This document shows positions 43,995 to 53,221 of a DNA stretch of 64,000 nucleotides, one piece after another. The notes beneath the pieces are model-generated. The model ran no database searches and was not told the DNA's origin. It saw only the letters and a program-made list of their open reading frames with translations. This DNA comes from Novosphingobium acidiphilum DSM 19966 (GTDB lineage: Bacteria; Pseudomonadota; Alphaproteobacteria; Sphingomonadales; Sphingomonadaceae): positions 1-64,000 of the forward strand of contig NZ_AUBA01000003.1 of assembly GCF_000429005.1 (NCBI RefSeq), in the 5' to 3' direction. Position 1 is the first letter of the stretch. Each line of letters opens with the position of its first letter. Position numbers and translations under genes: made by a program.

Positions 43995-45602
43995 TCAGCC
44001 GGGCGATCGCACAGCCAGCAGATGCGCGCGGATCGTCGGGTTGCCGGGCTGCATGGTGGCGGCCCGGGCCAGCACCGACGCCGCTTCGGCATTGGCGCCG
44101 CCGGCCTTGAACAGCGCCCAGCCCAGCGTATCGAGCACGGTGGGGTCGTTGGGCGCCAGGGCTGCGGCCTGCCGGGCCAGCGCGACCGCGCCATTGGCAT
44201 CGCCCAGATTGATTTTGACATAGGCGTCATTGTTCAGCAGCACGACGCGATTGCCCTGCATCGTGCCGAGCAGCCGGGTGTAGATCGCATCGGCACGGTG
44301 CCAGTCGGCCGCGTTGATCGCGTCATTGGCGGCGGCCAGGTCGCGATGGTCATCGTGGGCGAGCGCATTGGCACGCGCGGCATATGTGGGCGCGGCAGGA
44401 TCGTGGTTGGCAGCGGCCAGGGCGGCCGCCAGTTGCAAGGGTGCCTGTGCGGCATTGGCTTCGTCGGCGAGCGGTTTGAGCGCCTGCCAGGCGCGCACCT
44501 TGTCGCCCTGCCTGGTCAGCATGACGGCCAGCGCCAGCCGGGCGCGGCTGTCCTGCCCGCCGTGTGCCAGGTAATTCGTCAACTGCTCGATCGCGATATC
44601 ACGCCGGTCGAGCTGGGCATTGATCAGGCCCTTGAGCATGCGCAAGGGCGCATTGGCCGCGCCCACGTCGTCGACGTGCGCAAGAATCCGGTCGGCTTCG
44701 TCGGCGTGACCGGCTGCCAGCGCCAGTTCCGCCGCAAACGACGCCGTTGCCGGATCGCTGCTGCCTGTGCGACGCGCCAGATCGACCCAGTGCTGTTCGG
44801 CCGCCATATCGCCGGCATCGCGCGCAATGCTGGCGAGCGCAAGCAGCGCACCGTGGTGATCGGGACGCAGATCGTGGACATGGCTGAAAATCCGCTTGGC
44901 ATCGGCCATCCGGCGCTCTGCCATGGCCAGGCGCCCGGCAAAGATCAGCACTTCGATGGTGTCGGGATCGCTTTTCAGCAAGCGCGCGGCAATCGCATCT
45001 GCCCGATCGGTCTGGCCCAGCGTTTGCGCACGGATGCCGTCGAGCACTTGCAGATCGACCGCCTGGGGAAACGCCTTGAGCCCTGCATCGAGCACTTCGA
45101 TGGCATGGCGATATTCGCCCGCCGCCGACAGCACGCGCACTTCGACCGCGCACGAAACGGGGTCGGACAAATAGGCGTTGCCCAGCGTATGCAATGCGCC
45201 GGGCAGGTTGTTGAGCGCCAGCTGCGCCTTTGCCAGCAGGGGCCGCACCTGGTCGGTATAGACCGGCGGCCTGGCCATCGCGTCGCGCTGTGCCAGTTTT
45301 TCCAACAGGCCCGCCGCGCGTTGCGCATCCCCTTGTTCAAGAGCGACTTTACCCGCCAGGAACAGCACGCGGTTGTCCTGCTGCTCGGTCTGCAGCGTCT
45401 GTGCCAGGATCGTATCGGCGGTGCGATAATCGTTGCGCGCGACGGCATCGGCCGCCGCCTGATATCCGGCCTGCGGTGCGTGTTGTGTCGAACAGGCCGC
45501 AGTCAGCCCCAGCACCACGGTTGCGCATGCCGATCGGAACCTGTTGCGGGCATGATGGCGGTGATGAAGATGGCCGGTCATGGATTGCGACATAACTGCC
45601 AT
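43995..45602 (-). CDS. TPR-repeat lipoprotein
   Basis: A 535-residue protein with an N-terminal lipobox LGLTAACS (C37) after a basic region, so a likely lipoprotein. It then has many helical tetratricopeptide-like repeats: ARNDYRTADTILAQTLQ, LDAGLKAFPQAVDLQVLDG, AKRIFSHVHDLRPDHHGALLALASIA and the final ALARQAAALAPNDPTVLDTLGWALFKAG. The overall shape resembles TPR lipoproteins linked to PEP-CTERM/exosortase systems, though those are often longer. A PEP-CTERM gene starts 314 bases away, divergently. The start could be 45602 or an inner ATG. Confidence 0.78.
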   Translation of the reverse strand: MAVMSQSMTGHLHHRHHARNRFRSACATVVLGLTAACSTQHAPQAGYQAAADAVARNDYRTADTILAQTLQTEQQDNRVLFLAGKVALEQGDAQRAAGLLEKLAQRDAMARPPVYTDQVRPLLAKAQLALNNLPGALHTLGNAYLSDPVSCAVEVRVLSAAGEYRHAIEVLDAGLKAFPQAVDLQVLDGIRAQTLGQTDRADAIAARLLKSDPDTIEVLIFAGRLAMAERRMADAKRIFSHVHDLRPDHHGALLALASIARDAGDMAAEQHWVDLARRTGSSDPATASFAAELALAAGHADEADRILAHVDDVGAANAPLRMLKGLINAQLDRRDIAIEQLTNYLAHGGQDSRARLALAVMLTRQGDKVRAWQALKPLADEANAAQAPLQLAAALAAANHDPAAPTYAARANALAHDDHRDLAAANDAINAADWHRADAIYTRLLGTMQGNRVVLLNNDAYVKINLGDANGAVALARQAAALAPNDPTVLDTLGWALFKAGGANAEAASVLARAATMQPGNPTIRAHLLAVRSPG

Positions 45603-45915
45603 TCGTTACAGAAGTGCAAATCTGCAACACCACACCCGTTGCCGGGCCGATCCGCAGATGCCGCGATTGCCACGGCACAGTTCTGTGCAACCTTTTTAAG
45701 TATTTTCACAGAAATGAAACAGAATCGAATTTGGCCTGGCATCGTTTTTCCGATCACATGACCCGGGTTCTGCCTGGCCGGCGGCGTCGACCGCACGCCA
45801 ATGTGCGAATTTGAGACAGCATGGCAAGGTTAACGCCATTGCAGTTGTTTCCCGATTCAGGCTATCCGATGGCTAACAAAGGATTCAGCAAATCACCAGG
45901 TTCGGAGCCCGTTCA
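45603..45915. promoter_or_regulatory. Divergent regulatory region between TPR and PEP-CTERM genes
   Basis: This 313-base interval contains no gene I can support. It is richer in A+T than its surroundings (for example around 45690-45730). Two direct copies of GATTCAG (45854-45860 and 45882-45888, 28 bp apart) lie upstream of the PEP-CTERM start, and TTGCAG at 45839 with CTATCC after 17 bases is a weak promoter candidate. I did not find a sigma-54 site with correct spacing. Confidence 0.4.
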
Positions 45916-46491
45916 ATGAGCAATCTTTATCGCATGCTGTGGGTCGGCGCTGCTGCTGCCTGTGCATTTGCCGCCGGTTCGAACGCCTATGCCGATGTGT
46001 ATAGCTACACCGAAAGCGGCAGCCCGGGTCTGACCATTGCCAATGTCGGCCCGGCCCCCGGTCAGGCACCGTTCAGCGCCACGTTGACGGTGGATACGGC
46101 AACGGGCAACGGCTCGCTGGTTGGCAACGATGTCAATGTCAGTTTCAATGGCAATTTTTCGAGCTTTACCGGCGGCGCGATGCCGATGGACATGTACAAC
46201 GTCACGATCCTGCCGGGCAGCACGATCAGCTATCAGGGCAATACCTATACGCTCGATCAGACCGGCCACCAGGACATGGTGACGTTCATGGGCACATCGA
46301 TCAATCTTTGGGGTGAATGGCTGGCCCCATCGTGTCCTTCGTGTCAGATGCTGGGTGACGTTGTCGGCAATATCTCCAGTTCTTCCAGCTCGGGCGGTAC
46401 TGCCGTGCCCGAACCCGGCATGATCGGGTTGATGGGTCTGGGCGTGATCGGCCTGGTGTTCCGTCGCCGCATTGCCACCGCGACCGCCTGA
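45916..46491 (+). CDS. PEP-CTERM sorting-domain protein
   Basis: A 191-residue exported protein. A signal peptide (about 1-26, ending NAYA) is followed by a beta-rich, Ser/Thr/Asn/Gly-rich domain, a CPSC motif in APSCPSCQM, a Ser-rich linker and the C-terminal VPEPGMIGLMGLGVIGLVFRRR. That tail (PEP, hydrophobic helix, basic end) is the exosortase-processed sorting signal. It is likely a surface or exopolysaccharide-associated protein. The exosortase itself is not in the window. A terminator follows at 46538. Confidence 0.92.
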   Translation: MSNLYRMLWVGAAAACAFAAGSNAYADVYSYTESGSPGLTIANVGPAPGQAPFSATLTVDTATGNGSLVGNDVNVSFNGNFSSFTGGAMPMDMYNVTILPGSTISYQGNTYTLDQTGHQDMVTFMGTSINLWGEWLAPSCPSCQMLGDVVGNISSSSSSGGTAVPEPGMIGLMGLGVIGLVFRRRIATATA

Positions 46492-46537
46492 CCACAGATC
46501 GCCTTCGCGATTGCCGATGGCATCCGCCATCGCCATG

Positions 46538-46571
46538 CGCCCGGCCACCGATCAGCGGTGGCCGGGCGTTT
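46538..46571 (+). terminator. Terminator after the PEP-CTERM gene
   Basis: CGCCCGGCCACC-type stem: 46538-46549 pairs perfectly over 12 bp with 46557-46568 around a 7-base loop, followed by TTT. It lies 46 bases after the stop codon. Confidence 0.75.
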
Positions 46572-46680
46572 CGGTATGACCGGCGCGTGATTCGCAATCG
46601 GCCAAGGCTGGCATTGCCGCCTGCTGAGCCGCGCGGCGACGCCGCGTTTGGCAATCTTTCCCGCAAGGGGTGTACTTTAT

Positions 46681-46763
46681 CCGGACAGTCCGGTCTGGAA
46701 TCTTTGAAATCAAACCGAATTTAACCATCGTAAGGATCAAAACCGCAACATCACGACGGTTAA
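46681..46763. promoter_or_regulatory. Dyads upstream of the aminotransferase-oxidoreductase fusion
   Basis: CCGGAC-A-GTCCGG (46681-46693) is a perfect 13-bp palindrome. TTAACCATCGT (46721-46731) and ACGACGGTTAA (46753-46763) are complementary at 10 of 11 positions, with centres 32 bp apart, or three helical turns. This is a plausible regulator-binding region for the glycan cluster. Confidence 0.4.
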
Positions 46764-46823
46764 CCTGACAGACCGGTGTTAGTTTGGCAGCGTGCCAACC
46801 CCGATCTGCAGGTCCTTGCCACG

Positions 46824-49358
46824 ATGGTCCATCTACCCCTGATCCAACCCAATCCAGCGCGTCTGAGCACGATGGGCAATGCCCTGCGCGCAATCGAGAC
46901 GCGCCAGATCTACAGCAACGGCGGCCCGGTCGTGCGCCAGTTCGAACGCGATGTGACCGATCGGCTGTTTGGCGGACGCGGCGCATGCCTGGCGGTGTCG
47001 AACGCCACCGCTGGCCTGATGCTGGCGCTGCGCCACGGCATCGGCGATCGTGCCAACCGCGGCTATTTTGCCTGTGTGCCGGCGCTGACCTTTGCCGCCA
47101 CGGCGCAGGCGGCGGTGTGGGCCGGGCTGATCCCGCTGATCCACGATATCGATGCCCAGACCTGGGCCAGCGACCCCGCCATCGAAGAGGCGCTGCTGCG
47201 CCGCCATGCCGGGCGCATCGCCGCGCTTGTACCTTATGCCACATTCGGGCGCAGCCTCGATCTCGAACGCTATCAATGGCTGGCGCGCCGTCACGATGTG
47301 ACCGTGGTCATCGATGCTGCCGCCTCGCTGGGTTCGATCGATGGCAGGGGCATGAATTTCGGCGCGGGCGCGTCGCTGGCGGTGGTCTATTCGATGCACG
47401 CCACCAAGACCTTTGCCACCGCCGAAGGCGGGCTGGTGCATAGCGGCGATACCGCGCTGATCGACACGTTGCGGCGGATGGCCAATTTCGGATTCGGCGA
47501 TGCGCGCAGCGCCGACATGCCCGGCCTGAATGCGAAATTGTCCGAAGTGTCGGGGCTGCTCGCGGGGGCCAAGCTGAACGAAATCGACACGGTTGCCGCA
47601 CACCGTGCGGCGCTGGGTGCATGCTATCGTGCGCAACTGCCCGAATTCGCGATCCAGGCGGCAGACGGCGGCCGGCAATGTTTCCAGTTCTGGTCGCTGC
47701 TGCTGCCCGAACATCTCGCCTCGCAGCGCGCGCGGATCATCGCGATGCTGGCCGAACTGGGCGTGGGCGCGGGTACCTATTTCAGCCCGCATCTGGGACA
47801 ACAGCCGTTTTTCCGGCGCACCGCGCAGATCGAGGCGACGCCGGTTGCCGATGATGTCGCGCGGCGGATCGTGTCGCTGCCGATCACCGATGCGATGACT
47901 GCGGCCGATGTGCGGTTGGTGGCCGCAGCCTTGCGCCATGTGATTGCTGCGCTGGCAGGCACGGCGGATGCGGTTGCGCGGCCGCGCCGGCCGGTTCATT
48001 CGACACTGGTGATCGGTGGGGGGCCTGCGGGTACCGCGCTGCTGACGGCGGCGGCCAAGCAGGGGCGGCTGGGCGCACTCGCCGCCGGCGGTCTGGCCGT
48101 GGTCGAACGCGCGGCCACGCTGGGGGCGGGCCGATTGGGCGACTATGCGATCCGTTCGGACACCACCGCGGAAACCTTTCTGAGCGCAATCAAGGACAAT
48201 CCCGAGGCGCGCCTGGCGGCGCTGGCCGACCATCCGGCGGCAACGGCAATGGCGCAGCATGTCGGCGCATTGGGCGCGCCGTTGACAGTGGCGGGCGATC
48301 TGCTGGCGGTAACGGGGCAGCGCCTGGCCGATATCGTGACCGACCACGGCGGTGCGGTGCTGACCGGCCACGATGCGATTGCCGCGCGCCAGACGCCCGA
48401 GGGGCTGTGGGCGACAACGGTGAAGCCGCATCATGGCGATGCCTATGACGTGGTGTCGCGCCACATCGTGCTGGCAACCGGCGGGCAGATGCGCGCGCCC
48501 GATGTGGCGCAGGCGCCGATTGCGGGCAGCACGCTGGGCGATCTGGCCGGTGATCGCCTGGTGATTGCCGACGATGTCATGCGCAGCGGCGGGCTGGAGG
48601 CGATGGTGCAGCGGCTGAACGGGGTGCGTGCGCCGCGCATTGCCATCATCGGCGGATCGACCACTGCGCTGGCGACCGTGGTGCGGCTGTTGAAGGCCGG
48701 GGCCGAATTGCCGCTGGGCGCGGATGCGATTACGGTCATGCACCGTCGCCCGTTGCGACCGTTCTATCATTCGGCCCAGGCGGCCCGCGACGACGGGTTT
48801 ACCGATTTCACCGATGCCGACATCTGCCCGGTCAGCGGGTTTGTCTATCGCCTGGCCGGGTTCCGGCTGGAATCGCGCGAATTGCTGTTGCGCGCGCTGG
48901 CTATCGGCGGGCGGGTGCCCGATCCGCGTCTGGCGCTGTTCCGGCTCGATCTGCACGATGATGCGGCCGCGCGCGCGCAGATCGCCCGCGCCGATCTGGT
49001 GATCGGGGCCACCGGATACCGCCCGCGCGCCTTGCCGCTGTTCGACGCCCGGGGCGCGCCGATCGTGCTGGCCAGCGATGGCGATGTGCCGGGGCCGATG
49101 GTCGATCGCCATTGCCGGATCATGGCCGCCGATGGTGCGGTGGTGCCGGGCGCGTTCGGCATCGGTCTGGCCGCCGGGTTCGTGCCGTGGGGGCGGCTGG
49201 GGGGGGAGCCCAGCTTTCGCGGCAAGGCCAACGGGCTGTGGCTGTGGCAGAACGATGTCGGCCAGATGATCGTCGACCAGGTGCTGGATGACCAGGTAAT
49301 GGATGACCGGGCGATCGATTTGGCCGCGCCACGCAAGTTGCGCCGGGCTGCGGCATGA
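46824..49358 (+). CDS. Fusion of DegT/DnrJ/EryC1-type aminotransferase with FAD/NAD(P)-binding oxidoreductase
   Basis: An unusual two-domain protein, 844 residues from ATG 46824 (an earlier frame start at 46776 is possible). Residues about 1-375 are a sugar aminotransferase of the DegT family: VSNATAGLMLAL, VPALTFAATAQAAVWAGLIP, VVIDAAASLGS and the PLP lysine K195 in SMHATKTFATAEGG. A short Ala/Arg/Pro linker leads to a flavoprotein part with GGGPAG at about 398-403 and a second Rossmann start IAIIGGSTTALA near 607-618, then VIGATGYRPR, a late FAD/NADP motif. No frameshift is seen at the join. It overlaps a GT2 gene by 4 bases. Probable role: making or oxidising a modified amino sugar for a surface glycan. 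Confidence 0.82.
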   Translation: MVHLPLIQPNPARLSTMGNALRAIETRQIYSNGGPVVRQFERDVTDRLFGGRGACLAVSNATAGLMLALRHGIGDRANRGYFACVPALTFAATAQAAVWAGLIPLIHDIDAQTWASDPAIEEALLRRHAGRIAALVPYATFGRSLDLERYQWLARRHDVTVVIDAAASLGSIDGRGMNFGAGASLAVVYSMHATKTFATAEGGLVHSGDTALIDTLRRMANFGFGDARSADMPGLNAKLSEVSGLLAGAKLNEIDTVAAHRAALGACYRAQLPEFAIQAADGGRQCFQFWSLLLPEHLASQRARIIAMLAELGVGAGTYFSPHLGQQPFFRRTAQIEATPVADDVARRIVSLPITDAMTAADVRLVAAALRHVIAALAGTADAVARPRRPVHSTLVIGGGPAGTALLTAAAKQGRLGALAAGGLAVVERAATLGAGRLGDYAIRSDTTAETFLSAIKDNPEARLAALADHPAATAMAQHVGALGAPLTVAGDLLAVTGQRLADIVTDHGGAVLTGHDAIAARQTPEGLWATTVKPHHGDAYDVVSRHIVLATGGQMRAPDVAQAPIAGSTLGDLAGDRLVIADDVMRSGGLEAMVQRLNGVRAPRIAIIGGSTTALATVVRLLKAGAELPLGADAITVMHRRPLRPFYHSAQAARDDGFTDFTDADICPVSGFVYRLAGFRLESRELLLRALAIGGRVPDPRLALFRLDLHDDAAARAQIARADLVIGATGYRPRALPLFDARGAPIVLASDGDVPGPMVDRHCRIMAADGAVVPGAFGIGLAAGFVPWGRLGGEPSFRGKANGLWLWQNDVGQMIVDQVLDDQVMDDRAIDLAAPRKLRRAAA

Positions 49359-50431
49359 CGGCGACGCCTGTGCCCCTGATCAGCGTGGTCATGGCCGCGT
49401 ACAATGGCGCGGGGCTGATCGAGGACACCATTGCCAGCGTGCTGGCACAGGATTGCCCCGATTTCGAACTGGTGGTGGTCGATGACGCATCGACCGACGA
49501 CACGCTGGCGCGGCTGCAGGCGTTGGCTGATCCGCGCATCCGCGTGATTGCCGCGCCTGTCAACGGCGGGCCGGTGGTCGCCCGCAACATCGCCTTTGCC
49601 GCCGCGCGCGGCCGCTATATCGTCGGGCTTGATCAGGACGATCTGTGCCACCCGCAGCGTTTTTCCATCCAGGCCGCCTGGCTGGATGCCCATCCCGATG
49701 CGGTGCTGGTAGCAAGCGCGGTCGATCTGCTGGAATCGGACAAAATCCGGCCGCCGCGCGCGCCGGTGCGCACCACGCCTGCGCTGATTGCCTGGCGGAT
49801 GCAGTTCGGCAATCCGCTGGTCTGGTCATCGGTGATGTTTCGCGCCGATGCAGCGCGCAGGCTCGATGTGTTCGAACGCACCTGTCGGCTTTATGCCGAA
49901 GATTTCGATTTCTACCATCGCCTGGCAAAGCTGGGCATGCTGGCGCGGATCGATCAGCCGCTGCTGACCTATCGCATTCATCCGGGCGGGGCATCGCAGC
50001 GGTTCACCCGGCGCATGGATCAAAGCGCCGGGGCGGTTCTGGCCGCCATGCACGGGCAGCACTTCGGCGCCGATGCGGACGCGGTGGCGCGGCTGATGCT
50101 TGTCCATTTTACCGGTGGAGCGGCGGTGCCGGATGTGCCGACGCTTGACCGCCTTGGCCGCATTCTGGAACAGGTCGATCACGCATTCCGCGCCGCCCGC
50201 GCGCTGACGCCCGATGACAGCGCGCTGATCACCACCGAATTTGGCCGGATGTGGTGGCGCATGGCCGACGCCAGCGTGCGCGCGGGCATGGTGTCGCTTG
50301 ACGATGCCGTGCGTGCGCGGCCCGCAGGCGTGCCGGCACGCCATCCGTCGGCCCGCCGTGCGCTGGGATCGGTGGCAATCGGTCGTGCGCGCGCGACCCT
50401 GGCGCGATGGACAACGGGCCGCGTGCGATGA
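49355..50431 (+). CDS. GT2-family glycosyltransferase
   Basis: A 358-residue GT-A inverting glycosyltransferase. ISVVMAAYNGAGLIEDTIASVL opens the fold, VVDDASTDDT lies at 41-50, and the metal-binding GLDQDD has D93, D95 and D96. The AEDFDFYHRLAKLG block carries the likely catalytic acid region. C-terminal 100 residues are helical. It is coupled to the fusion gene before it and to the flippase after it by 4-base overlaps, so it probably adds a sugar to a lipid-linked glycan that the flippase exports. Confidence 0.88.
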   Translation: MTATPVPLISVVMAAYNGAGLIEDTIASVLAQDCPDFELVVVDDASTDDTLARLQALADPRIRVIAAPVNGGPVVARNIAFAAARGRYIVGLDQDDLCHPQRFSIQAAWLDAHPDAVLVASAVDLLESDKIRPPRAPVRTTPALIAWRMQFGNPLVWSSVMFRADAARRLDVFERTCRLYAEDFDFYHRLAKLGMLARIDQPLLTYRIHPGGASQRFTRRMDQSAGAVLAAMHGQHFGADADAVARLMLVHFTGGAAVPDVPTLDRLGRILEQVDHAFRAARALTPDDSALITTEFGRMWWRMADASVRAGMVSLDDAVRARPAGVPARHPSARRALGSVAIGRARATLARWTTGRVR

Positions 50432-51921
50432 CCGCCGGCCAGGCGTCATCCCGGTCCGCCAGCATGGGCGTGCGCGGTGCCGCGGTCTGGGCCATGGCCG
50501 GGCAATACCTGGGTTTTGCCATCCAGTTTGTCAGTTCGGTGGTGATATCGCGGTGGTTTCTGGGCCCGGCGGATCTGGGGCTGTTCTCGATCGCGATGGC
50601 GCTGGCGCTGGTGATCGCGGTGATCCAGGATTTCGGCATGGCGCGCCATGTGGCCGCCCTGCCGCAACTGACGCGCGATGACCTGTCGCGCAGCAGCACG
50701 GTTGCCGTGGTGTTCGCGCTGGCGCTGGCCAGCGTGATCGCGCTGGTCGCGGTGCCGGCGGCGCATGTCTATCATCAGCCGGGCCTCGTCCCGATCCTGC
50801 TGATCATCGCGGGCAGCTACCTGTGCATGCCGTTGACGGTGATGCCGCTGGCGGTGCTCAGCCGCACGATGGGGTTTCACGGCCATTTCGTGGTCAGTCT
50901 TGGTGGCGCGGTAACGCAGGGTGGGGTGGCAATCGCGCTGGCTGCGTGGGGCTGGGGCGCCGCGTCGCTGGCCTGGGCCACGCTGGCAAGCGCGGTGGTA
51001 CGCGCGATCATCGCGCAGATCATGCGGCCGACGGCACTGTGGCCGCTGCGCTTTGACGGGATCGCGCCGATACTGGGTTCGGGATCGCGGCTCAGCCTGA
51101 TTACGGTGACAGGGGCGCTTGGCAGCCGGATGCCCGATATGGTGGTGGGGCGGTTTCTGTCGCTGGGTGCGGTCGGGCTGTTCAGCCGCGCGGTCGGGCT
51201 GTCGGACCAGTTTCGCATGCTGATCGCCGGCGCCATCGGGCAGGTGTTCTTTCCCGCCTTTGCCCGCATTCGCGACCGGGGTGAGCCTTTGGGGCCGGCC
51301 TATCTGCGTGTGGTCGCGGGTTATACCGCGGTGCTTTGGCCGGGCATGGCGGGCCTTGCGCTGGCAGCGCGGCCGATCGTGCGGCTGCTGTATGGTCCGG
51401 CCTGGGCGGGGGTTGCGCCGGTGCTGGGGATGGTGGCCCTGCTGGAAATCGTGCTGTGCGCGATGCCGCTGCATTGCGATCTGCCGGTGCTGATGGGGCG
51501 CAGCGGGCAACTGATCGTGCGCAATGTGATCGATACACTGGCATCGGTCGTGCTGTTGTGGGCGGGGTGTCACTGGGGTCTGAACGGGGCCGGTGCCTCG
51601 CGCCTGGTCTATGGCGTGGTCTGGGTGCTGCTCTATGCGCGGTTGATGGACCAGGTTGTCGGGTTTGATCGCCGTGCGTTGGCCATGATCTATGGCAAAA
51701 GCGCGCTGGCCAGCCTGGCTGCGCTGGCGCCGCTGGGGTTGGTCTATGGCCTGTGGCTGGGGCCCGATGCGGTGGGTGCGGGCGCGCTGGCGGGTGCTGC
51801 GGTGCTGGGCGGGATGCTGTGGCTGATCGTGCTGCGGATGACCGCGCACCCGGCGTTCGTCGACATCGCGGGGCTGGTGCAGCATGTCTGCGCGCGCCCC
51901 CTGCGGCGCATCATGGCGTGA
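50428..51921 (+). CDS. Wzx-like oligosaccharide flippase
   Basis: A 497-residue polytopic membrane protein of the MOP superfamily (polysaccharide transport type), with about 12-14 hydrophobic segments. GVRGAAVWAMAGQYLGFAIQF and RWFLGPADLGLFSIAMAL at the N-terminus, and LGSGSRLSLITVTGALGSRMPD with FLSLGAVGLFSRA in the middle, are typical. It would flip undecaprenyl-linked oligosaccharide across the inner membrane. ATG 50428 overlaps the GT2 stop. Confidence 0.88.
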   Translation: MTAGQASSRSASMGVRGAAVWAMAGQYLGFAIQFVSSVVISRWFLGPADLGLFSIAMALALVIAVIQDFGMARHVAALPQLTRDDLSRSSTVAVVFALALASVIALVAVPAAHVYHQPGLVPILLIIAGSYLCMPLTVMPLAVLSRTMGFHGHFVVSLGGAVTQGGVAIALAAWGWGAASLAWATLASAVVRAIIAQIMRPTALWPLRFDGIAPILGSGSRLSLITVTGALGSRMPDMVVGRFLSLGAVGLFSRAVGLSDQFRMLIAGAIGQVFFPAFARIRDRGEPLGPAYLRVVAGYTAVLWPGMAGLALAARPIVRLLYGPAWAGVAPVLGMVALLEIVLCAMPLHCDLPVLMGRSGQLIVRNVIDTLASVVLLWAGCHWGLNGAGASRLVYGVVWVLLYARLMDQVVGFDRRALAMIYGKSALASLAALAPLGLVYGLWLGPDAVGAGALAGAAVLGGMLWLIVLRMTAHPAFVDIAGLVQHVCARPLRRIMA

Positions 51922-51993
51922 TCGACCCCTGCGGACAGCTTGCATCCACTGGCAAGGTATGGGCGTATTGTCCCTATCAAAGGAGATATGTCC

Positions 51994-52548
51994 ATGGCCC
52001 TGACCTTTCGCCATTTCGCGCCGCTGATCGCGCTGGCTTCGGTAACCGTTGCGACCACCCCGGTCTTTGCCGCGCTGCCGATCGGGGCCAGCGCGCCGCC
52101 GGTCATCACGCAGGCCGTGATCGCGGGCAAACCTTTTGAGTTCCGCCTGCAGGACGCGCTGAAAAAGGGGCCGGTCGTGCTCTATTTCTTCCCTGCCGCG
52201 TTCACCAGCGGCTGCACGATCGAGGCGCACGACTTTTCCGACGCCACCGCGCAATTTGCCGCCGCGGGCGCGACCGTGATCGGCCTGGCGCACGATCCGA
52301 TCGACAAGCTGGGCAAGTTTTCGGTGACCGAATGCCGCAACAAGTTTGCGGTGGGTGTGGCCAGCACCGCGATCATCGATGCCTATCGCGTCAAGATGCC
52401 GCTGTTTTCGATGTCGGACCGCACCAGCTTTGTCATCGCGCCCGACGGCAAGATCATCCTGGCCTATAGCGCGCTCAGCCCCAATGGCCACGTGACCAGG
52501 ACGCTGGACGCGGTCAGGGCCTGGCGCAAGGCGCACCCCGCGCGTTGA
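51994..52548 (+). CDS. Exported peroxiredoxin
   Basis: A 184-residue thioredoxin-fold peroxidase with signal peptide (1-26, ending PVFA), so periplasmic. The peroxidatic Cys is C74 in FTSGCTIEAHDF, the PrxQ/BCP-AhpC motif. The PrxQ resolving Cys five residues later is absent; C114 in VTECRNKF may serve instead. AGGAGA at 51981-51986 is spaced for the ATG at 51994 and too close for 51988. It is convergent with the lipid-modification operon. Confidence 0.88.
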   Translation: MALTFRHFAPLIALASVTVATTPVFAALPIGASAPPVITQAVIAGKPFEFRLQDALKKGPVVLYFFPAAFTSGCTIEAHDFSDATAQFAAAGATVIGLAHDPIDKLGKFSVTECRNKFAVGVASTAIIDAYRVKMPLFSMSDRTSFVIAPDGKIILAYSALSPNGHVTRTLDAVRAWRKAHPAR

Positions 52549-52555
52549 GCGCGGG

Positions 52556-53221
52556 TCAGGCGCGGCGCGCGTAGCGGACTTCGGCGCCGCCCTTGACGAA
52601 ACTCAGACCCGCCCAGTTCAGCGCGTCGTCATACCACAAGTCCAGCGTGACCGGGCCGGACAGCGCATAGCGATGCACCCGCAGGCGGCCGGCATTGGCG
52701 GTTTCGACCAGGGCCGGCGCTTCGGGCGTGACGCGCGGGTGGATCAGTTCGCCTGACTGCGTGTTGATCCAGGGTCCGTCGAGTTCGCGGTGGTTCCAGT
52801 GGGTTGCGGGCAGGGCATCGGCCGGCGCGGTATAGGGCGCGGCACGATCGGCCTGGATCACCAGACCGGTGTTTTCGCGCCTGCCGGTTACGTGGTGGGC
52901 GGTGCCGTTGTCGTCGGTCCGCGTGGAAAGCTCGGCAACCTGGCCATTGGCCCAGCGTTCCTGCGCATGGTGGTTGTAGCGATACAGCGTGATCGGCCCG
53001 ACGCGGAACGCGATGTCGACGGCCACGTCGACCACAAAGCCATCGGGGCGGGGTTGAAACACCAGTTCGTGCGTGCCCAGCTGACGCGATCCGCGCCACA
53101 CGTCAAACCGCAGCTGGCGCAAAGCGGGCATCGTCTGCACTGCGGCGCGCGCCACGTCGGGCAGCATCAGCGCCAGGGCACCGCCCAGCCCCCCGCCCAG
53201 CACGGCGCGCCGCGCGATCAT
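52556..53221 (-). CDS. DUF6134-like exported protein
   Basis: A 221-residue protein with a twin-arginine-like or Sec signal (RRAVLGGGLGGALALMLPDVARA). The body is beta-rich: LRFDVWRGSRQLGTHELVF, VAVDIAFRVGPITLYRYNHHAQERW and ATHWNHRELDGPWINTQSGEL. This pattern matches proteins annotated as DUF6134, often found with cyclopropane-synthase genes. Function unknown; lipid binding in the periplasm is a guess. It overlaps the CFA gene by 4 bases. Confidence 0.7.
   Translation of the reverse strand: MIARRAVLGGGLGGALALMLPDVARAAVQTMPALRQLRFDVWRGSRQLGTHELVFQPRPDGFVVDVAVDIAFRVGPITLYRYNHHAQERWANGQVAELSTRTDDNGTAHHVTGRRENTGLVIQADRAAPYTAPADALPATHWNHRELDGPWINTQSGELIHPRVTPEAPALVETANAGRLRVHRYALSGPVTLDLWYDDALNWAGLSFVKGGAEVRYARRA

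Noticed and set aside
45825..45860. A sigma-54 (-24/-12) promoter upstream of the PEP-CTERM gene
   Set aside because: The GG and GC pairs present are 11 or 16 bases apart, not the required 10.
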